DNA from: Caldimicrobium thiodismutans
GTDB taxonomy: Bacteria; Desulfobacterota; Thermodesulfobacteria; Thermodesulfobacteriales; Thermodesulfobacteriaceae
Length of the DNA: 25,577 nucleotides
NCBI GenBank assembly: GCA_002877875.1
Contig: PNIE01000028.1
Coordinates: 1-25,577 of the forward strand
Direction of reading: 5' to 3'
Part shown: positions 13,960-22,462 of the stretch, piece after piece
Layout of the letters: each line of letters starts with the position of its first letter
Numbering within the stretch: the stretch's first letter is position 1
Position numbers and translations under genes: made by a program
Notes under the pieces: generated by a model
The model's input: the letters and a program-made list of their open reading frames with translations, nothing else
Told to the model about the DNA's origin: nothing
Database searches by the model: none

Positions 13960-14721
13960 ATGAAGATCTTCTTTATCCTTTTTGGAATTTTTCTCCTAAT
14001 GTCCTGCAAGGCTCAACCTCAATATTACCAACAGAAAGTTAGCTCCCATAAAGAGATTGCCAAAATTTACTTTCAAGAAGGGCGTTACGCTGAAGCTTTA
14101 AAGGAACTTGAGTTAGCCAAGGATACTGACAAATGTGACGCCGAAACCTTTAATCTTTTAGGTCTTGTCTATATGGCAAGAAAAGAATTTGTTAAGGCTG
14201 AGGAAGCTTTTTATGAGGCTTTAAAGCTTGATCCTAACTTTTCTGAGGCTTATACCAATTTAGGCTCCCTAAGGATGATGCAGGGAAAATATCGCGAAGC
14301 CCTTTCCTATTTTGAGAAGGCCCTTAGTAATCCTCTTTATTTAAATTCTTATATTACCCTTACTAATATGGGATGGGCTTATTATCAATTGGGCGATAAA
14401 GAAAAGGCCCTTATGTATCTTCAAAAGGCTCTGAATGAAAGGGCAAGATTTAGCAAAGCCCTAATCTACATGGCCCTTATCTACTTGAATGAGGGAGATC
14501 TTAGCTCTTCAGAATTTTATCTCAAAAGGGTTTTAAAGGCCGATCGCTCCAATCTTGAAGCTAGGTATTATCTCGGTGAAGTCTTTTTTAGACAGGGCCG
14601 GCTTGATCTTGCCAAAGAAATATGGGAATCTATCCTCTCTATTTCTCCTGAATCTGAGTGGGGAACTCTTGCTGAGCAAAAAATTTATTTAATAGAAAAA
14701 CTAAAGGCAAATAACTCTTAG
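13960..14721 (+). CDS. TPR lipoprotein, PilF/PilW-like
   Basis: 253 residues. The start at 13960 follows a GGAGGG ribosome site. A lipoprotein signal peptide ends in the lipobox LMSC (Cys16), so the protein is anchored to a membrane. The rest is at least five or six tetratricopeptide repeats: AKIYFQEGRYAEALKELELA, LGLVYMARKEFVKAEEAFYEA, LGSLRMMQGKYREALSYFEKA and similar runs to about residue 235. This layout resembles PilF/PilW, which helps assemble the type IV pilus secretin, but other TPR lipoproteins look alike and no pilus gene is near. It converges with leuA; the two stop codons overlap by 3-4 bp. Confidence 0.8.
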   Translation: MKIFFILFGIFLLMSCKAQPQYYQQKVSSHKEIAKIYFQEGRYAEALKELELAKDTDKCDAETFNLLGLVYMARKEFVKAEEAFYEALKLDPNFSEAYTNLGSLRMMQGKYREALSYFEKALSNPLYLNSYITLTNMGWAYYQLGDKEKALMYLQKALNERARFSKALIYMALIYLNEGDLSSSEFYLKRVLKADRSNLEARYYLGEVFFRQGRLDLAKEIWESILSISPESEWGTLAEQKIYLIEKLKANNS

Positions 14722-16352
14722 CTTTGTAGCGCTAATTCTTTTTTCAAGGCCTCCCCTTTTTCCACATAGGCTTCAAGCCTATTTAAAGCCTTAATAAGGG
14801 CTTTGAGACTAGCAATTACAATATCTCCGTCCTTTCCAAGCCCTGCTGATCTTATGCCCCTCTCATCTTCCAAGATTACACCACAGATGCCCTCTGCCGA
14901 GGTTCCTCCTGAGAGGGCATCAATATGGAAATCTATAAGCTTTAAGGCCTTTTTCCCTTCTTCCTTTCCAAAGGTATATCCAAGGGCCTCTGCCACAGCC
15001 TTGTAAGCTGCATCAATTGGACCTACACCAAGCCCAACTGATACCCTTTTTCCAAGTTGTTTATCTTCAATTTCAACCTGAGCAATAGGTTTTAACGACC
15101 CACTAAGAACACTTATAACCTGTGAAGAAATTAATTTATATCGATATTCCTGCTCAAGGAGCAGATCAAGAACAATACCCTCAAGATAGGCATCATCAAC
15201 TTTTCTTAAGATATCTTTAACTTCCAATCTATATCTCTCAAAAACCTGATCAAGGAGGTCCTTTGAAAGTTTCCATCCAAGGCTTTCCAATTTAAAGGCA
15301 ATAGCATGTCTTCCAGAATGTTTGCCAAGAATTATAGCTGAACCAGTCCAACCAATCTCCTTAGGATCAATGATTTCATAAGTAGTTCTCTCACAGAGGA
15401 CTCCGTGCTGATGAATTCCTGATTCGTGGGCAAAGGCATTAGCTCCTACAATGGCCTTATTAGGCTGAACATATATCCCAGTATGTTTGGAGACGAGCTG
15501 ACTTACTGGAACAATCTTTCTAGTATTTATTCTAACTTGCGGTTCATACCCCAGCCTTTCTTTAAAAAAATCTGCCCTAGTCTTAAGAGTCATAATTATT
15601 TCCTCTAAGGCAGCATTACCTGCTCTTTCTCCTATTCCGTTGATAGTTCCCTCAACTTGAGTAGCCCCTGCAAGGATAGCAGAGATAGAATTGGCCACGG
15701 CTAACCCTAAATCATTATGACAATGCACAGAAAGCCTGATTTCTCCTTTCTTAAGAGCCTCTTCGTAGCCAGCTTCTTTAAGAGTCTCTATGAGATATTT
15801 TATTAGGTCGTAATACTCCTGAGGGACCGTATATCCAACAGTGTCTGGAATATTAATGGTGGTGGCTCCTGCTTTGATAACTTCAAGGACTACCTGGGCA
15901 AGATATTCTCTGTCGCTTCTTGTGGCATCCTCTGCAGAAAATTCTACATCAGGACATAAAGATTTGGCAAAAGAAACAGCCTCTCTAGCCAGCTGAAGAA
16001 CTTCTTCTTTGGTTTTCTTGAGCTTATATTTCAAATGAATATTTGAGGTAGCAATAAAAGTATGAATTCTTGGTCTTTCAGCTGGTTTTATGGCTTCCCA
16101 GGCCACTTCAATATCTTTTCGATTGGCTCTGGCAAGGGCTGCAATGGTTACTCCTTTTACCTCTTTGGCTATGGTCTTTACCGCCTCAAAATCTCCAGGA
16201 GAGGTAATAGGAAAACCTGCCTCAATGACATCAATCCCTAATTCAACCAGAGCTCTACCTATCTCAATCTTTTGTTTAATATTTAAAGACACTCCTGGAG
16301 TTTGTTCTCCATCTCTTAAAGTGGTATCAAAAAAGATAATTTGGGAATTCAA
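14718..16352 (-). CDS. leuA: 2-isopropylmalate synthase
   Basis: First committed step of leucine synthesis: condenses acetyl-CoA with 2-ketoisovalerate. 544 residues. Catalytic barrel with FFDTTLRDGEQTPG (Asp9, Arg13), EFSAEDATRSD (about 137-147), the metal histidines SVHCHND (His210, His212), and GIGERAGNA. The C-terminal LeuA regulatory domain (from about 400, with GVGPIDAAYKAV and SGGTSAEG) is present, so feedback inhibition by leucine is expected. Residues fit LeuA better than citramalate or homocitrate synthase. The start is TTG at 16352, behind a strong AAGGAGG site. No other leu gene is adjacent. Confidence 0.94.
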   Translation of the reverse strand: MNSQIIFFDTTLRDGEQTPGVSLNIKQKIEIGRALVELGIDVIEAGFPITSPGDFEAVKTIAKEVKGVTIAALARANRKDIEVAWEAIKPAERPRIHTFIATSNIHLKYKLKKTKEEVLQLAREAVSFAKSLCPDVEFSAEDATRSDREYLAQVVLEVIKAGATTINIPDTVGYTVPQEYYDLIKYLIETLKEAGYEEALKKGEIRLSVHCHNDLGLAVANSISAILAGATQVEGTINGIGERAGNAALEEIIMTLKTRADFFKERLGYEPQVRINTRKIVPVSQLVSKHTGIYVQPNKAIVGANAFAHESGIHQHGVLCERTTYEIIDPKEIGWTGSAIILGKHSGRHAIAFKLESLGWKLSKDLLDQVFERYRLEVKDILRKVDDAYLEGIVLDLLLEQEYRYKLISSQVISVLSGSLKPIAQVEIEDKQLGKRVSVGLGVGPIDAAYKAVAEALGYTFGKEEGKKALKLIDFHIDALSGGTSAEGICGVILEDERGIRSAGLGKDGDIVIASLKALIKALNRLEAYVEKGEALKKELALQS

Positions 16353-16434
16353 AGCCTACCTCCTTTAGATAGGAATTAATTTTAATTTAAAACTATTTTA
16401 AACTTTTTCAACCTACCTTAAAATTTTAGGGTTC

Positions 16435-16440
16435 ATTATA
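16435..16440 (-). promoter_or_regulatory. -10 box upstream of leuA
   Basis: TATAAT on the minus strand (ATTATA on +), leaving a leader of about 75 nt before the leuA start. No good -35 hexamer (CTTTTT at a 17-bp spacing), so an activator may be involved. Confidence 0.4.
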
Positions 16441-16488
16441 TCACTATCTAAAGCCTTAAAAAGGGCTATTCAAGTGGGAAAATTTTGT

Positions 16489-16494
16489 TAAAAT
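16489..16494 (+). promoter_or_regulatory. -10 box directly before the yihY start
   Basis: TAAAAT ends 6 nt before the ATG at 16501, so transcription should begin at or next to the A of the start codon (leaderless mRNA). The -35 region is weak. Confidence 0.45.
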
Positions 16495-16500
16495 GGCTTT

Positions 16501-17628
16501 ATGTTTTTAAAACCTTTAAAAATATTTTACCAAAAGATCTCAAGAGATGAAATCCTCCTTTATGCTCAAGGGTTAACTTATAATACTCTTCTTACCCTTA
16601 TTCCCCTTTTGGGCATCATAATCTCTTTTGGAAGAAATTTTCTCAATGAAGATTCTTTAATTTATCAAAGTTTTTCCTTTTTCTCCAATTATCTTACCAC
16701 CGAGGCTTTAATAGTGGTTATGGAAAAAATAATAGGTCTTCTTGAAAATCTTAAAAAATTTCCCCTGGGAAAATTTAGTATTCTCTTTTATTTCCTAATG
16801 AGTCTTGGGCTTCTTTTTCAGATTGAAGACTGTCTAAACAGGATATTTCTAAGTTTCAAGAGAAGATCTCTCAAGGATCGTCTTTTATTTTACTGGATTG
16901 CCTTAACCTTTGCGCCTTTTATTTTTTTCCTCCCTCTTTTTCTTCAAACCTCTTTTAAAAATTTTTTAGGTTATACTACAGTTTTTTATTTTTTATTCTT
17001 GTTAGGGTTTTTTTATCTTATTTATATCTATTTTCCTGCAAGAAAAGTGAGTAAGATTGCCTCTTTGGGTGGAGGCCTTTTTGCAACAGTTCTCTGGTTT
17101 TCTTTTTCTTTTCTTTTTGGCATTTATGTGAGGACTGCTGTTTCATACTCAAAACTATATGGAAGTCTTTCGGTGATTCCTATCTTTTTGCTTTTCGTCT
17201 TTTTAAATTGGCTGATTTTTTTAATTGGAGCTGAGATAAGTTATTTTATTGAAAAAAAACCCTGGAAAAAAAAGACATTAGAACTACACACGCCCTACAA
17301 AGAGATTCTTATTCTTTTAGAACTTAGCAAAAATTTTTACATGGGAAAAATTTTAACCTTAGAGGATCTTAATGAGCTTTTACCTCTCTCTGAAGAAGAG
17401 CTCCTTCTTAGTATTAAGGACCTTGAAAAAAAGGGACTAATTACTCTTAAAGACGAAGAGCTCTTTTTCAAAAAACCGCCAGAAAATATTAAACTTTCTG
17501 AAATTCTTAATTTAGAAGAAATAGAAAGGCTTGAAAGGGAAGAAAAAATGGGCGAAATAATGACCAAATTATGCCCTTTAAAAGAGAATGTTTCAGGAAA
17601 GACTTTAAAAGATCTTCTTAACATATAA
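16501..17628 (+). CDS. YihY/BrkB-family membrane protein with C-terminal winged-helix-like extension
   Basis: 375 residues. About the first 250 form the YihY domain: family N-terminal pattern DEILLYAQGLTYNTLLTLIPLL, then five or six hydrophobic segments, and the conserved ending YGSLSVIPIFLLFVFLNW followed by LIFLIGAEISYFIE. The family is a widespread inner-membrane protein of unknown function, once mislabelled as ribonuclease BN. Residues ~265-375 are soluble, highly charged, and look like a winged helix (LEDLNELLPLSEEELLLSIKDLEKKGLITL). This kind of tail is seen in some members. Start ATG 16501 has no ribosome site and a -10 box next to it. It ends 1 bp from the oppositely oriented tRNA-Leu(CAA). 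Confidence 0.85.
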   Translation: MFLKPLKIFYQKISRDEILLYAQGLTYNTLLTLIPLLGIIISFGRNFLNEDSLIYQSFSFFSNYLTTEALIVVMEKIIGLLENLKKFPLGKFSILFYFLMSLGLLFQIEDCLNRIFLSFKRRSLKDRLLFYWIALTFAPFIFFLPLFLQTSFKNFLGYTTVFYFLFLLGFFYLIYIYFPARKVSKIASLGGGLFATVLWFSFSFLFGIYVRTAVSYSKLYGSLSVIPIFLLFVFLNWLIFLIGAEISYFIEKKPWKKKTLELHTPYKEILILLELSKNFYMGKILTLEDLNELLPLSEEELLLSIKDLEKKGLITLKDEELFFKKPPENIKLSEILNLEEIERLEREEKMGEIMTKLCPLKENVSGKTLKDLLNI

Positions 17629-17629
17629 G

Positions 17630-17714
17630 TGCCGAGGGCGGGAGTCGAACCCGCACGGGGTTATCCCCCAGTGGATTTTGAGTCCACCGCGTCTGCCAGT
17701 TCCGCCACCTCGGC
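17630..17714 (-). tRNA. tRNA-Leu(CAA)
   Basis: 85 nt with a long variable arm. On the minus strand the acceptor GCCGAGG pairs with CCTCGGC, discriminator A. Anticodon stem GTGGA/TCCAC encloses loop CTCAAAA, giving anticodon CAA (UUG). T arm GCGGG-TTCGACT-CCCGC. No encoded CCA. Its acceptor, D arm start and T arm are nearly identical to tRNA-Leu(GAG) at 8278. Confidence 0.95.
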
Positions 17715-17738
17715 TGTTAATTAAGCTTTTTAAAGTAA

Positions 17739-17766
17739 ATTTTAGCATTATTCATCCGGAATACAA
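17739..17766 (-). promoter_or_regulatory. Promoter of tRNA-Leu(CAA)
   Basis: Minus strand: TTGTAT (17761-17766), 16-bp spacer, TAAAAT (17739-17744), about 24 bp before the tRNA. Confidence 0.5.
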
Positions 17767-17781
17767 GGGGAAGGGCTATTT

Positions 17782-17810
17782 TTGACAAATTTTAACCTTT
17801 GCCTTATTAT
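17782..17810 (+). promoter_or_regulatory. Promoter of the L,D-transpeptidase-pan operon
   Basis: TTGACA (17782-17787), 17-bp spacer, TATTAT (17805-17810). It lies back-to-back with the tRNA promoter and gives a leader of about 110 nt before ATG 17929. Confidence 0.6.
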
Positions 17811-17831
17811 TAATTGTTAGAAAGTGTAGGT

Positions 17832-17921
17832 ATGCAAACTATACGGCTATGGAAAGTGTTAATTGACCAATTCCAGATCAATCTTTTAAAATTTTCAAAA
17901 ATTCATATTAACCTTTTCTAA
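17832..17921 (+). CDS. Possible 29-residue leader ORF
   Basis: ATG 17832 to TAA 17919-17921 within the mRNA leader of the next gene, ending 7 bp before its ATG. A weak GTAGG lies just upstream. The product (beginning MQTIRLWKVLIDQF) shows no pattern I recognise. It could be chance or a coupling/leader peptide. Confidence 0.2.
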   Translation: MQTIRLWKVLIDQFQINLLKFSKIHINLF

Positions 17922-17928
17922 TTTAAAA

Positions 17929-18744
17929 ATGTTTTGGATTTTATTGGCTTTATTATTGATAATATATTCTCAAGGTCTTTCCTTTGAAGAAATTTATTTT
18001 CTCTTTGATAAGGCCTCATACCGATTTGAAGTAAGGAATAAAGAAAAAACAATTTATAACTTTGAATCAGGCTATGGATTAAGGAGCTCACTTTTTAAGA
18101 GTAAAAGGGGTGATTTTCTAACTCCTGAGGGTATATATGAAATTAAGAGCATAAGGCCTTCGAAAAAATACTATTATTTTGTAGAATTATCCTATCCCAA
18201 TGAAAATGATATCTCTTGGGCTTATTTTAGGGGACAACTTAAGGATGAAGAGCTTCTTAACATTAATCATCTTGGAAACGAGATAGGAATTCACGGAGGA
18301 GGCCCAGCTAAGCTTGAAGGGGGAAAAAGAGACTTAAACTGGACTCAGGGTTGTATTGCTTTAAAAAATGATGATCTTAAGTCCCTTTTACCTTTATTTA
18401 AACCTGGGCAAAGGGTTTTTCTAATAGATTCCTCAAAAACCCTTTATGAAATCATAAAAAAACTTGCCTATCCTATTAAGGTTAAACCTTTGGAATTCTG
18501 GGAAGGTGAATTATATTTAAAGTTAAACAATGAAACTTATTGGACCTTTCATATCCTAGAAAAAAGTAGAGGTTCAAAGATTCTTACTTTTAGAGAATGG
18601 ATTAGAGGAAGGTTGAATAGAGAGATCATTTCTCAACCTGATGGAATCCTTGAGAATGAAAAAATTTTTAAGGAGACCCTTATTAGGCATCTTCATAATA
18701 TAGTTGAACCAAAAAGGGCTTTAGGGAATTACTTATGGAAGTAA
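17929..18744 (+). CDS. L,D-transpeptidase (YkuD domain), exported
   Basis: 271 residues. Makes cross-links or anchors proteins on peptidoglycan in the periplasm, using a catalytic cysteine. An N-terminal hydrophobic segment (FWILLALLLIIYSQG) is a signal peptide or anchor. The catalytic domain spans about 20-170, with GIHGGG (His122 region) and TQGCIAL containing Cys142, in the order of the YkuD signature. The remaining 100 residues (LKLNNETYWTFHILEK and on) form a domain I do not recognise. The start lacks a ribosome site. Its stop lies inside panC (10-bp overlap), so the cell-wall gene is coupled to pantothenate synthesis genes. Confidence 0.88.
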   Translation: MFWILLALLLIIYSQGLSFEEIYFLFDKASYRFEVRNKEKTIYNFESGYGLRSSLFKSKRGDFLTPEGIYEIKSIRPSKKYYYFVELSYPNENDISWAYFRGQLKDEELLNINHLGNEIGIHGGGPAKLEGGKRDLNWTQGCIALKNDDLKSLLPLFKPGQRVFLIDSSKTLYEIIKKLAYPIKVKPLEFWEGELYLKLNNETYWTFHILEKSRGSKILTFREWIRGRLNREIISQPDGILENEKIFKETLIRHLHNIVEPKRALGNYLWK

Positions 18745-19580
18745 TTAAGAGTATTCCCGAGATGAAAGAAAAGAGTCTTTCTTTTAAAAAAGGGGGAGAG
18801 ACTATTGGCTTTGTTCCGACGATGGGATATCTCCATGAGGGTCATCTAAGTCTTGTTAGACTTGCAAGGAAAAAGGCTGACAGAGTTGTGGTTAGCATTT
18901 TTGTAAATCCTCTTCAATTTGGTCCTTCCGAAGACTATTACATCTATCCAAGAGACCTTGAAAGGGATTTAGCTCTTTTGGAAAAAGAGAGGGTAGATGT
19001 AGTTTTTATTCCAGATGAAGAGGAAATGTATCCTCCTGATTTTCAAACCTATGTGGAGGTTACCAAGTTAACTCAGGGGCTTTGTGGCGCCTATAGGCCT
19101 GGTCATTTTAGAGGGGTAACGACGGTGGTCCTAAAGCTTTTTAATATTGTAAAACCTGATTTGGCTGTCTTTGGGGAAAAGGATTATCAACAGTTAAGAG
19201 TAATTCAACAGATGGTTAAGGATCTCAATTTGGATGTAGAAATTATTCCCCATCCTATTGTAAGAGAAGAATCTGGACTGGCTATGAGTTCAAGAAATAC
19301 CTATTTGAGTGAGGAAGAAAGACATTCAGCTGTTGCCCTTTATCAATCTCTTAAGATGGCTGAAAGGGTAATTTTTGAGGGAGAAAGAGATGCCGAGCGA
19401 GTAAGAACCCTTATAAAAGACTATCTTGAAAAGTTTCCTCATAACAAGGTTCAGTATGTAGAGATTGTAGATCCTGAGACTCTTGAAAGAGTCTCTGAAA
19501 TTAATGGTCCAGTTCTTATAGCCCTTGCTGTCTTTGTAGGGAGCACACGCTTAATTGACAATAGACTTATAAAACCATAA
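18735..19580 (+). CDS. panC: Pantothenate synthetase
   Basis: Joins pantoate and beta-alanine with ATP to make pantothenate (vitamin B5). 281 residues, usual length. Motifs: VPTMGYLHEGHLSL with the ATP-site HEGH (34-37), FVNPLQFGPSEDYYIYPR, RPGHFRGVTTVV, FGEKDYQQ (146-153) and the KMSKS-like loop AMSSRN (183-188). ATG 18735 overlaps the previous gene by 10 bp. panD follows after 14 bp with a GGAGGG site, so both the beta-alanine-forming and the joining enzymes are made together. Confidence 0.96.
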   Translation: MEVIKSIPEMKEKSLSFKKGGETIGFVPTMGYLHEGHLSLVRLARKKADRVVVSIFVNPLQFGPSEDYYIYPRDLERDLALLEKERVDVVFIPDEEEMYPPDFQTYVEVTKLTQGLCGAYRPGHFRGVTTVVLKLFNIVKPDLAVFGEKDYQQLRVIQQMVKDLNLDVEIIPHPIVREESGLAMSSRNTYLSEEERHSAVALYQSLKMAERVIFEGERDAERVRTLIKDYLEKFPHNKVQYVEIVDPETLERVSEINGPVLIALAVFVGSTRLIDNRLIKP

Positions 19581-19594
19581 GGAGGGTAAAAGTT

Positions 19595-19951
19595 ATGTAT
19601 CGTAAATTTTTGAAAGCCAAAATTCATAAGGCTTCAGTTACCAATAAAAATCTCTATTATGAAGGCAGTTTGACCCTTGATAGTGAGATTATGGAGAAAG
19701 CAGGTCTTTTACCTTATGAAGTGGTATGGGTTTATAATCTTAACAACGGGGCTCGTTTTGAGACCTATCTTATTCCTGGGGAAAAGGGAGAAGTAATTCT
19801 CAATGGAGCCTCTGCAAGACTTGGTGAGATAGGAGATAACCTAATCATTGTCTCTTACGCCTGGATAAGTGAGGCAGATCTTCCCAATTTTAAGACAAGG
19901 CTTGTTTACCTCAAGGAAGGAAATGAGATAGCCCAAATAAAAAATGTCTAA
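19595..19951 (+). CDS. panD: Aspartate 1-decarboxylase precursor
   Basis: 118 residues. Makes beta-alanine from aspartate for PanC. It is made as a proenzyme that cuts itself at Gly24-Ser25 in YYEGSLTLD, turning Ser25 into the pyruvoyl cofactor. Lys9 (KAKIHKASVT) and Tyr/Asn residues of the NGARFETY segment are conserved. Usual length. A strong AAGGAGGG ribosome site precedes it, and rimO starts inside its end (8-bp overlap). Confidence 0.95.
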   Translation: MYRKFLKAKIHKASVTNKNLYYEGSLTLDSEIMEKAGLLPYEVVWVYNLNNGARFETYLIPGEKGEVILNGASARLGEIGDNLIIVSYAWISEADLPNFKTRLVYLKEGNEIAQIKNV

Positions 19952-21218
19952 AAAGCTTTATCCTGTAAGTCTTGGATGCCCCAAAAACAAATGTGATTTT
20001 GAAAAACTTCTTTTTATTCTTAAAGAAAGGGGGTATGACTTTACTTTAAATCCTGAAGAGGCAGAGGTTCTTTGGGTCAATACCTGTGCCTTTATAAGAC
20101 CAGCTGTTGAAGAGGCTCTCGATCATATCCTCGAATTAGGAAGCTTAAAAAAGCCAAATCAAAAACTGGTGGTTTCTGGGTGTCTTCCTTCTCGCTATTC
20201 GCCTAAAGAATTGAAAAAACTTCTTCCTGAAGTAGATGAATTCTATGGAATTGAACCTTTTAAAGATTTTACTCAAGAAGAACCAAGTGAGAGGCTTTTA
20301 ACAGAAAGCCCTTTTTATGCTTATCTTAAAATCTCTGAAGGCTGTAATCATCGTTGTAGCTATTGCACTATTCCAAAGATAAGGGGAAAATTTCGAAGTA
20401 AGCCTATGCCCCTTATTTTAAAAGAAGCTGAGGGGCTTATTCAACAGGGAATTAAAGAATTAATACTTGTTGGGCAGGATATAACCTATTATGGAAAGGA
20501 TTTAGGCTTAAAGGATGGGCTTCTTTTTCTGCTTGAAAAACTCTCAGCTCTGCCCTATGAATTTCGCCTAAGACTTCTTTATCTTCATCCCCTTCATATC
20601 TCTTCATCCTTTATTGAAAGTCTCCTGAGTCTTCCTAAGGTGCTTCCCTATTTTGATATTCCTATTCAACATGCTCACCCTGAGATTTTAAAGAGGATGC
20701 GGCGTGGTTATGGCCCTGATCAAATCCTTAAAATTATTGAAAAAATAAGGACTCTTAATCCAGAGGCTTCTCTTCGCACCACAGTAATGGTTGGCTTTCC
20801 TGGTGAAGAGGAGGAGGCCTTTTTCTATCTCCTTGATTTTTTAAAGGAGGCTTCCTTTGATTATTTAGGAGTTTTCCCCTTTTATGCTGAAGAAGGAACT
20901 TCTGCTTCAAAAATGGAGGGAAAAATTCCCTATAAAGAAAAGATTAGGCGAAAAAGGGCTGTTATTAAGCTTCAGAGGGATATTACTAAAGAGAGACTAA
21001 GAAAAAGAATTGGAAAAGAAGAGGAAGTATTGGTTTTAGGGGTAGACCTTAGGGGAAGAGCTTATGGGATCTCAAGAATTCAAGCTCCAGAAATCGATGG
21101 CGTTACCTATCTAGTTGATAAAAAGGAAATTTCAATCCCAGGCTCTTTAGTTAAAGTAAGGATAGTTAAAAGTGGTGTTTATGATCTTTGGGCAAGCCCC
21201 TTTCCTTTAAGGGGATGA
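19944..21218 (+). CDS. rimO: Ribosomal protein S12 methylthiotransferase
   Basis: 424 residues. A radical-SAM enzyme that puts a methylthio group on Asp88 (E. coli numbering) of ribosomal protein S12. Three N-terminal cysteines (12, 48, 80) bind the second cluster; the SAM cluster motif is CNHRCSYC (134, 138, 141), followed by IRGKFRS, then IPIQHAHPEILKRMRRGY and TTVMVGFPGE. The C-terminal TRAM domain spans about 350-420. SLGCPKNKCDFE at the start favours RimO over MiaB. Its last 40 bases overlap the 3' end of the opposite MFS gene. Start ATG 19944 has no ribosome site and is coupled to panD. Confidence 0.93.
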   Translation: MSKKLYPVSLGCPKNKCDFEKLLFILKERGYDFTLNPEEAEVLWVNTCAFIRPAVEEALDHILELGSLKKPNQKLVVSGCLPSRYSPKELKKLLPEVDEFYGIEPFKDFTQEEPSERLLTESPFYAYLKISEGCNHRCSYCTIPKIRGKFRSKPMPLILKEAEGLIQQGIKELILVGQDITYYGKDLGLKDGLLFLLEKLSALPYEFRLRLLYLHPLHISSSFIESLLSLPKVLPYFDIPIQHAHPEILKRMRRGYGPDQILKIIEKIRTLNPEASLRTTVMVGFPGEEEEAFFYLLDFLKEASFDYLGVFPFYAEEGTSASKMEGKIPYKEKIRRKRAVIKLQRDITKERLRKRIGKEEEVLVLGVDLRGRAYGISRIQAPEIDGVTYLVDKKEISIPGSLVKVRIVKSGVYDLWASPFPLRG

Positions 21219-22459
21219 GTTTCTGGAAGAAAAAGAATCACCATTAATAAAGCCAAAATACTAACTATAGAAAGATATAGCCCTGGAAAACTTAAAATAC
21301 CCTTTTTTTCAATAAAAAAGGTGGCAATCATCGGCGCTGTTCCTCCAAAAAGAGCAAGAGCAAGGTTATAAAGCACAGAAAAGGAGGTATTTCTTATCTT
21401 CACAGGAAAAAGCTCTGCTAAAGTAACAGGAAGGATACTCATAAAAAGGGAGGAAGCTAAGGCTAATATTAAATGAGAAATCACCATGTAAAAATATCCT
21501 TTAGGAATAAGATAGTAATTCAAGGGGAAAGCCAAAACAGTATAAAGGAAAAGAGAGAGGATAAAAAAGGGTTTTCTTCCAAAGAGATCTGATAGATAGG
21601 CACAGGGTAAAATAAGTAGATTAAGAAGAAACATAGCCAAGGTATTTGAGAGTAGGGCCTTTGCTTGGGAAATACTGAAATATCTGGCAAAATAAGTGGC
21701 AAAGTAAACAAAAAGGAGGTAGAAAGCCACTCCCTGAACCATAGATAAAATAAGAGACATAAAAAAGGCTTTAGGATAAATTTTTAAGGCAGAAAAGAGT
21801 GGGAAGCCCTTCATTGGAGAAAGTTTTTCCTTTAAAAAATCTGGAGTTTCATAGGTATGTTTTCTTATTAGGAATCCAATGTAAGCTAAAAGTATCGTGG
21901 GAAGATAGGCTATTCTCCAGCCATAGGATTGGAGAGCTTCCTCTGAGAGAAAATTGTGAAGAAAAGTAGCTACCAGAGAGCCAAGGAGGATTCCAAAGAT
22001 TGCCCCGAAGAGATTAACACTACTCCAGAGAGCTCGCCTATCTTTTGGGCTATGTTCTAAGAGAAAGGCAACAGAGGTAGTGTATTCTCCCCCTGCTGAA
22101 AATCCTTGGATAATTCTTAAAAGGGTTAAGCTTAAGGGTGCAATTATTCCAAGGGTAGAATAGGTGGGAAGGAAGATGATGAGAAGTGAGGAAATAGCCA
22201 TAAGAGAGATAGACACAAGTAGGGCTGGTTTTCTTCCCTTTTTATCTCCTATGTATCCGATAAAAAGGGCCCCAAGAGGCCTTGCAAAGAAACCTATAGC
22301 AAAGGCTGAAAAACTTAAGATAAGAGATACAGCTGGATCAGAGATAGGAAAAAAGAGCTTTGCAAAAAGGCTAGCAAAATATCCATAAATTACAAAATCA
22401 TACCATTCTAAAATATTTCCAACGATTCCTGCTAAAAAAAGGACTCTCTTTGAGGACAT
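21179..22459 (-). CDS. MFS transporter, metabolite:H+ symporter (ProP/KgtP-like) family
   Basis: 426 residues with about 12 hydrophobic segments. Inner-membrane proton symporter. N-terminal family sign GNILEWYDFVIYGYFAS, the loop motif GDKKGRKPAL (71-80) between helices 2 and 3 and its echo SDLFGRKPFF in the second half, and RIIQGFSAGGEYTT. These mark the group that carries proline/betaine, citrate, 2-ketoglutarate or shikimate; the substrate cannot be told. It begins 3 bp after hslU's stop with TAAGGA directly touching the ATG, so it probably depends on translational coupling. Its end overlaps rimO by 40 bp. Confidence 0.9.
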   Translation of the reverse strand: MSSKRVLFLAGIVGNILEWYDFVIYGYFASLFAKLFFPISDPAVSLILSFSAFAIGFFARPLGALFIGYIGDKKGRKPALLVSISLMAISSLLIIFLPTYSTLGIIAPLSLTLLRIIQGFSAGGEYTTSVAFLLEHSPKDRRALWSSVNLFGAIFGILLGSLVATFLHNFLSEEALQSYGWRIAYLPTILLAYIGFLIRKHTYETPDFLKEKLSPMKGFPLFSALKIYPKAFFMSLILSMVQGVAFYLLFVYFATYFARYFSISQAKALLSNTLAMFLLNLLILPCAYLSDLFGRKPFFILSLFLYTVLAFPLNYYLIPKGYFYMVISHLILALASSLFMSILPVTLAELFPVKIRNTSFSVLYNLALALFGGTAPMIATFFIEKKGILSFPGLYLSIVSILALLMVILFLPETHPLKGKGLAQRS

Positions 22460-22462
22460 TCC

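Noticed and set aside
16353..16434. Leucine attenuator or T-box before leuA
   Set aside because: No Leu-rich leader peptide, no specifier stem and no terminator hairpin in the ~75-nt leader.
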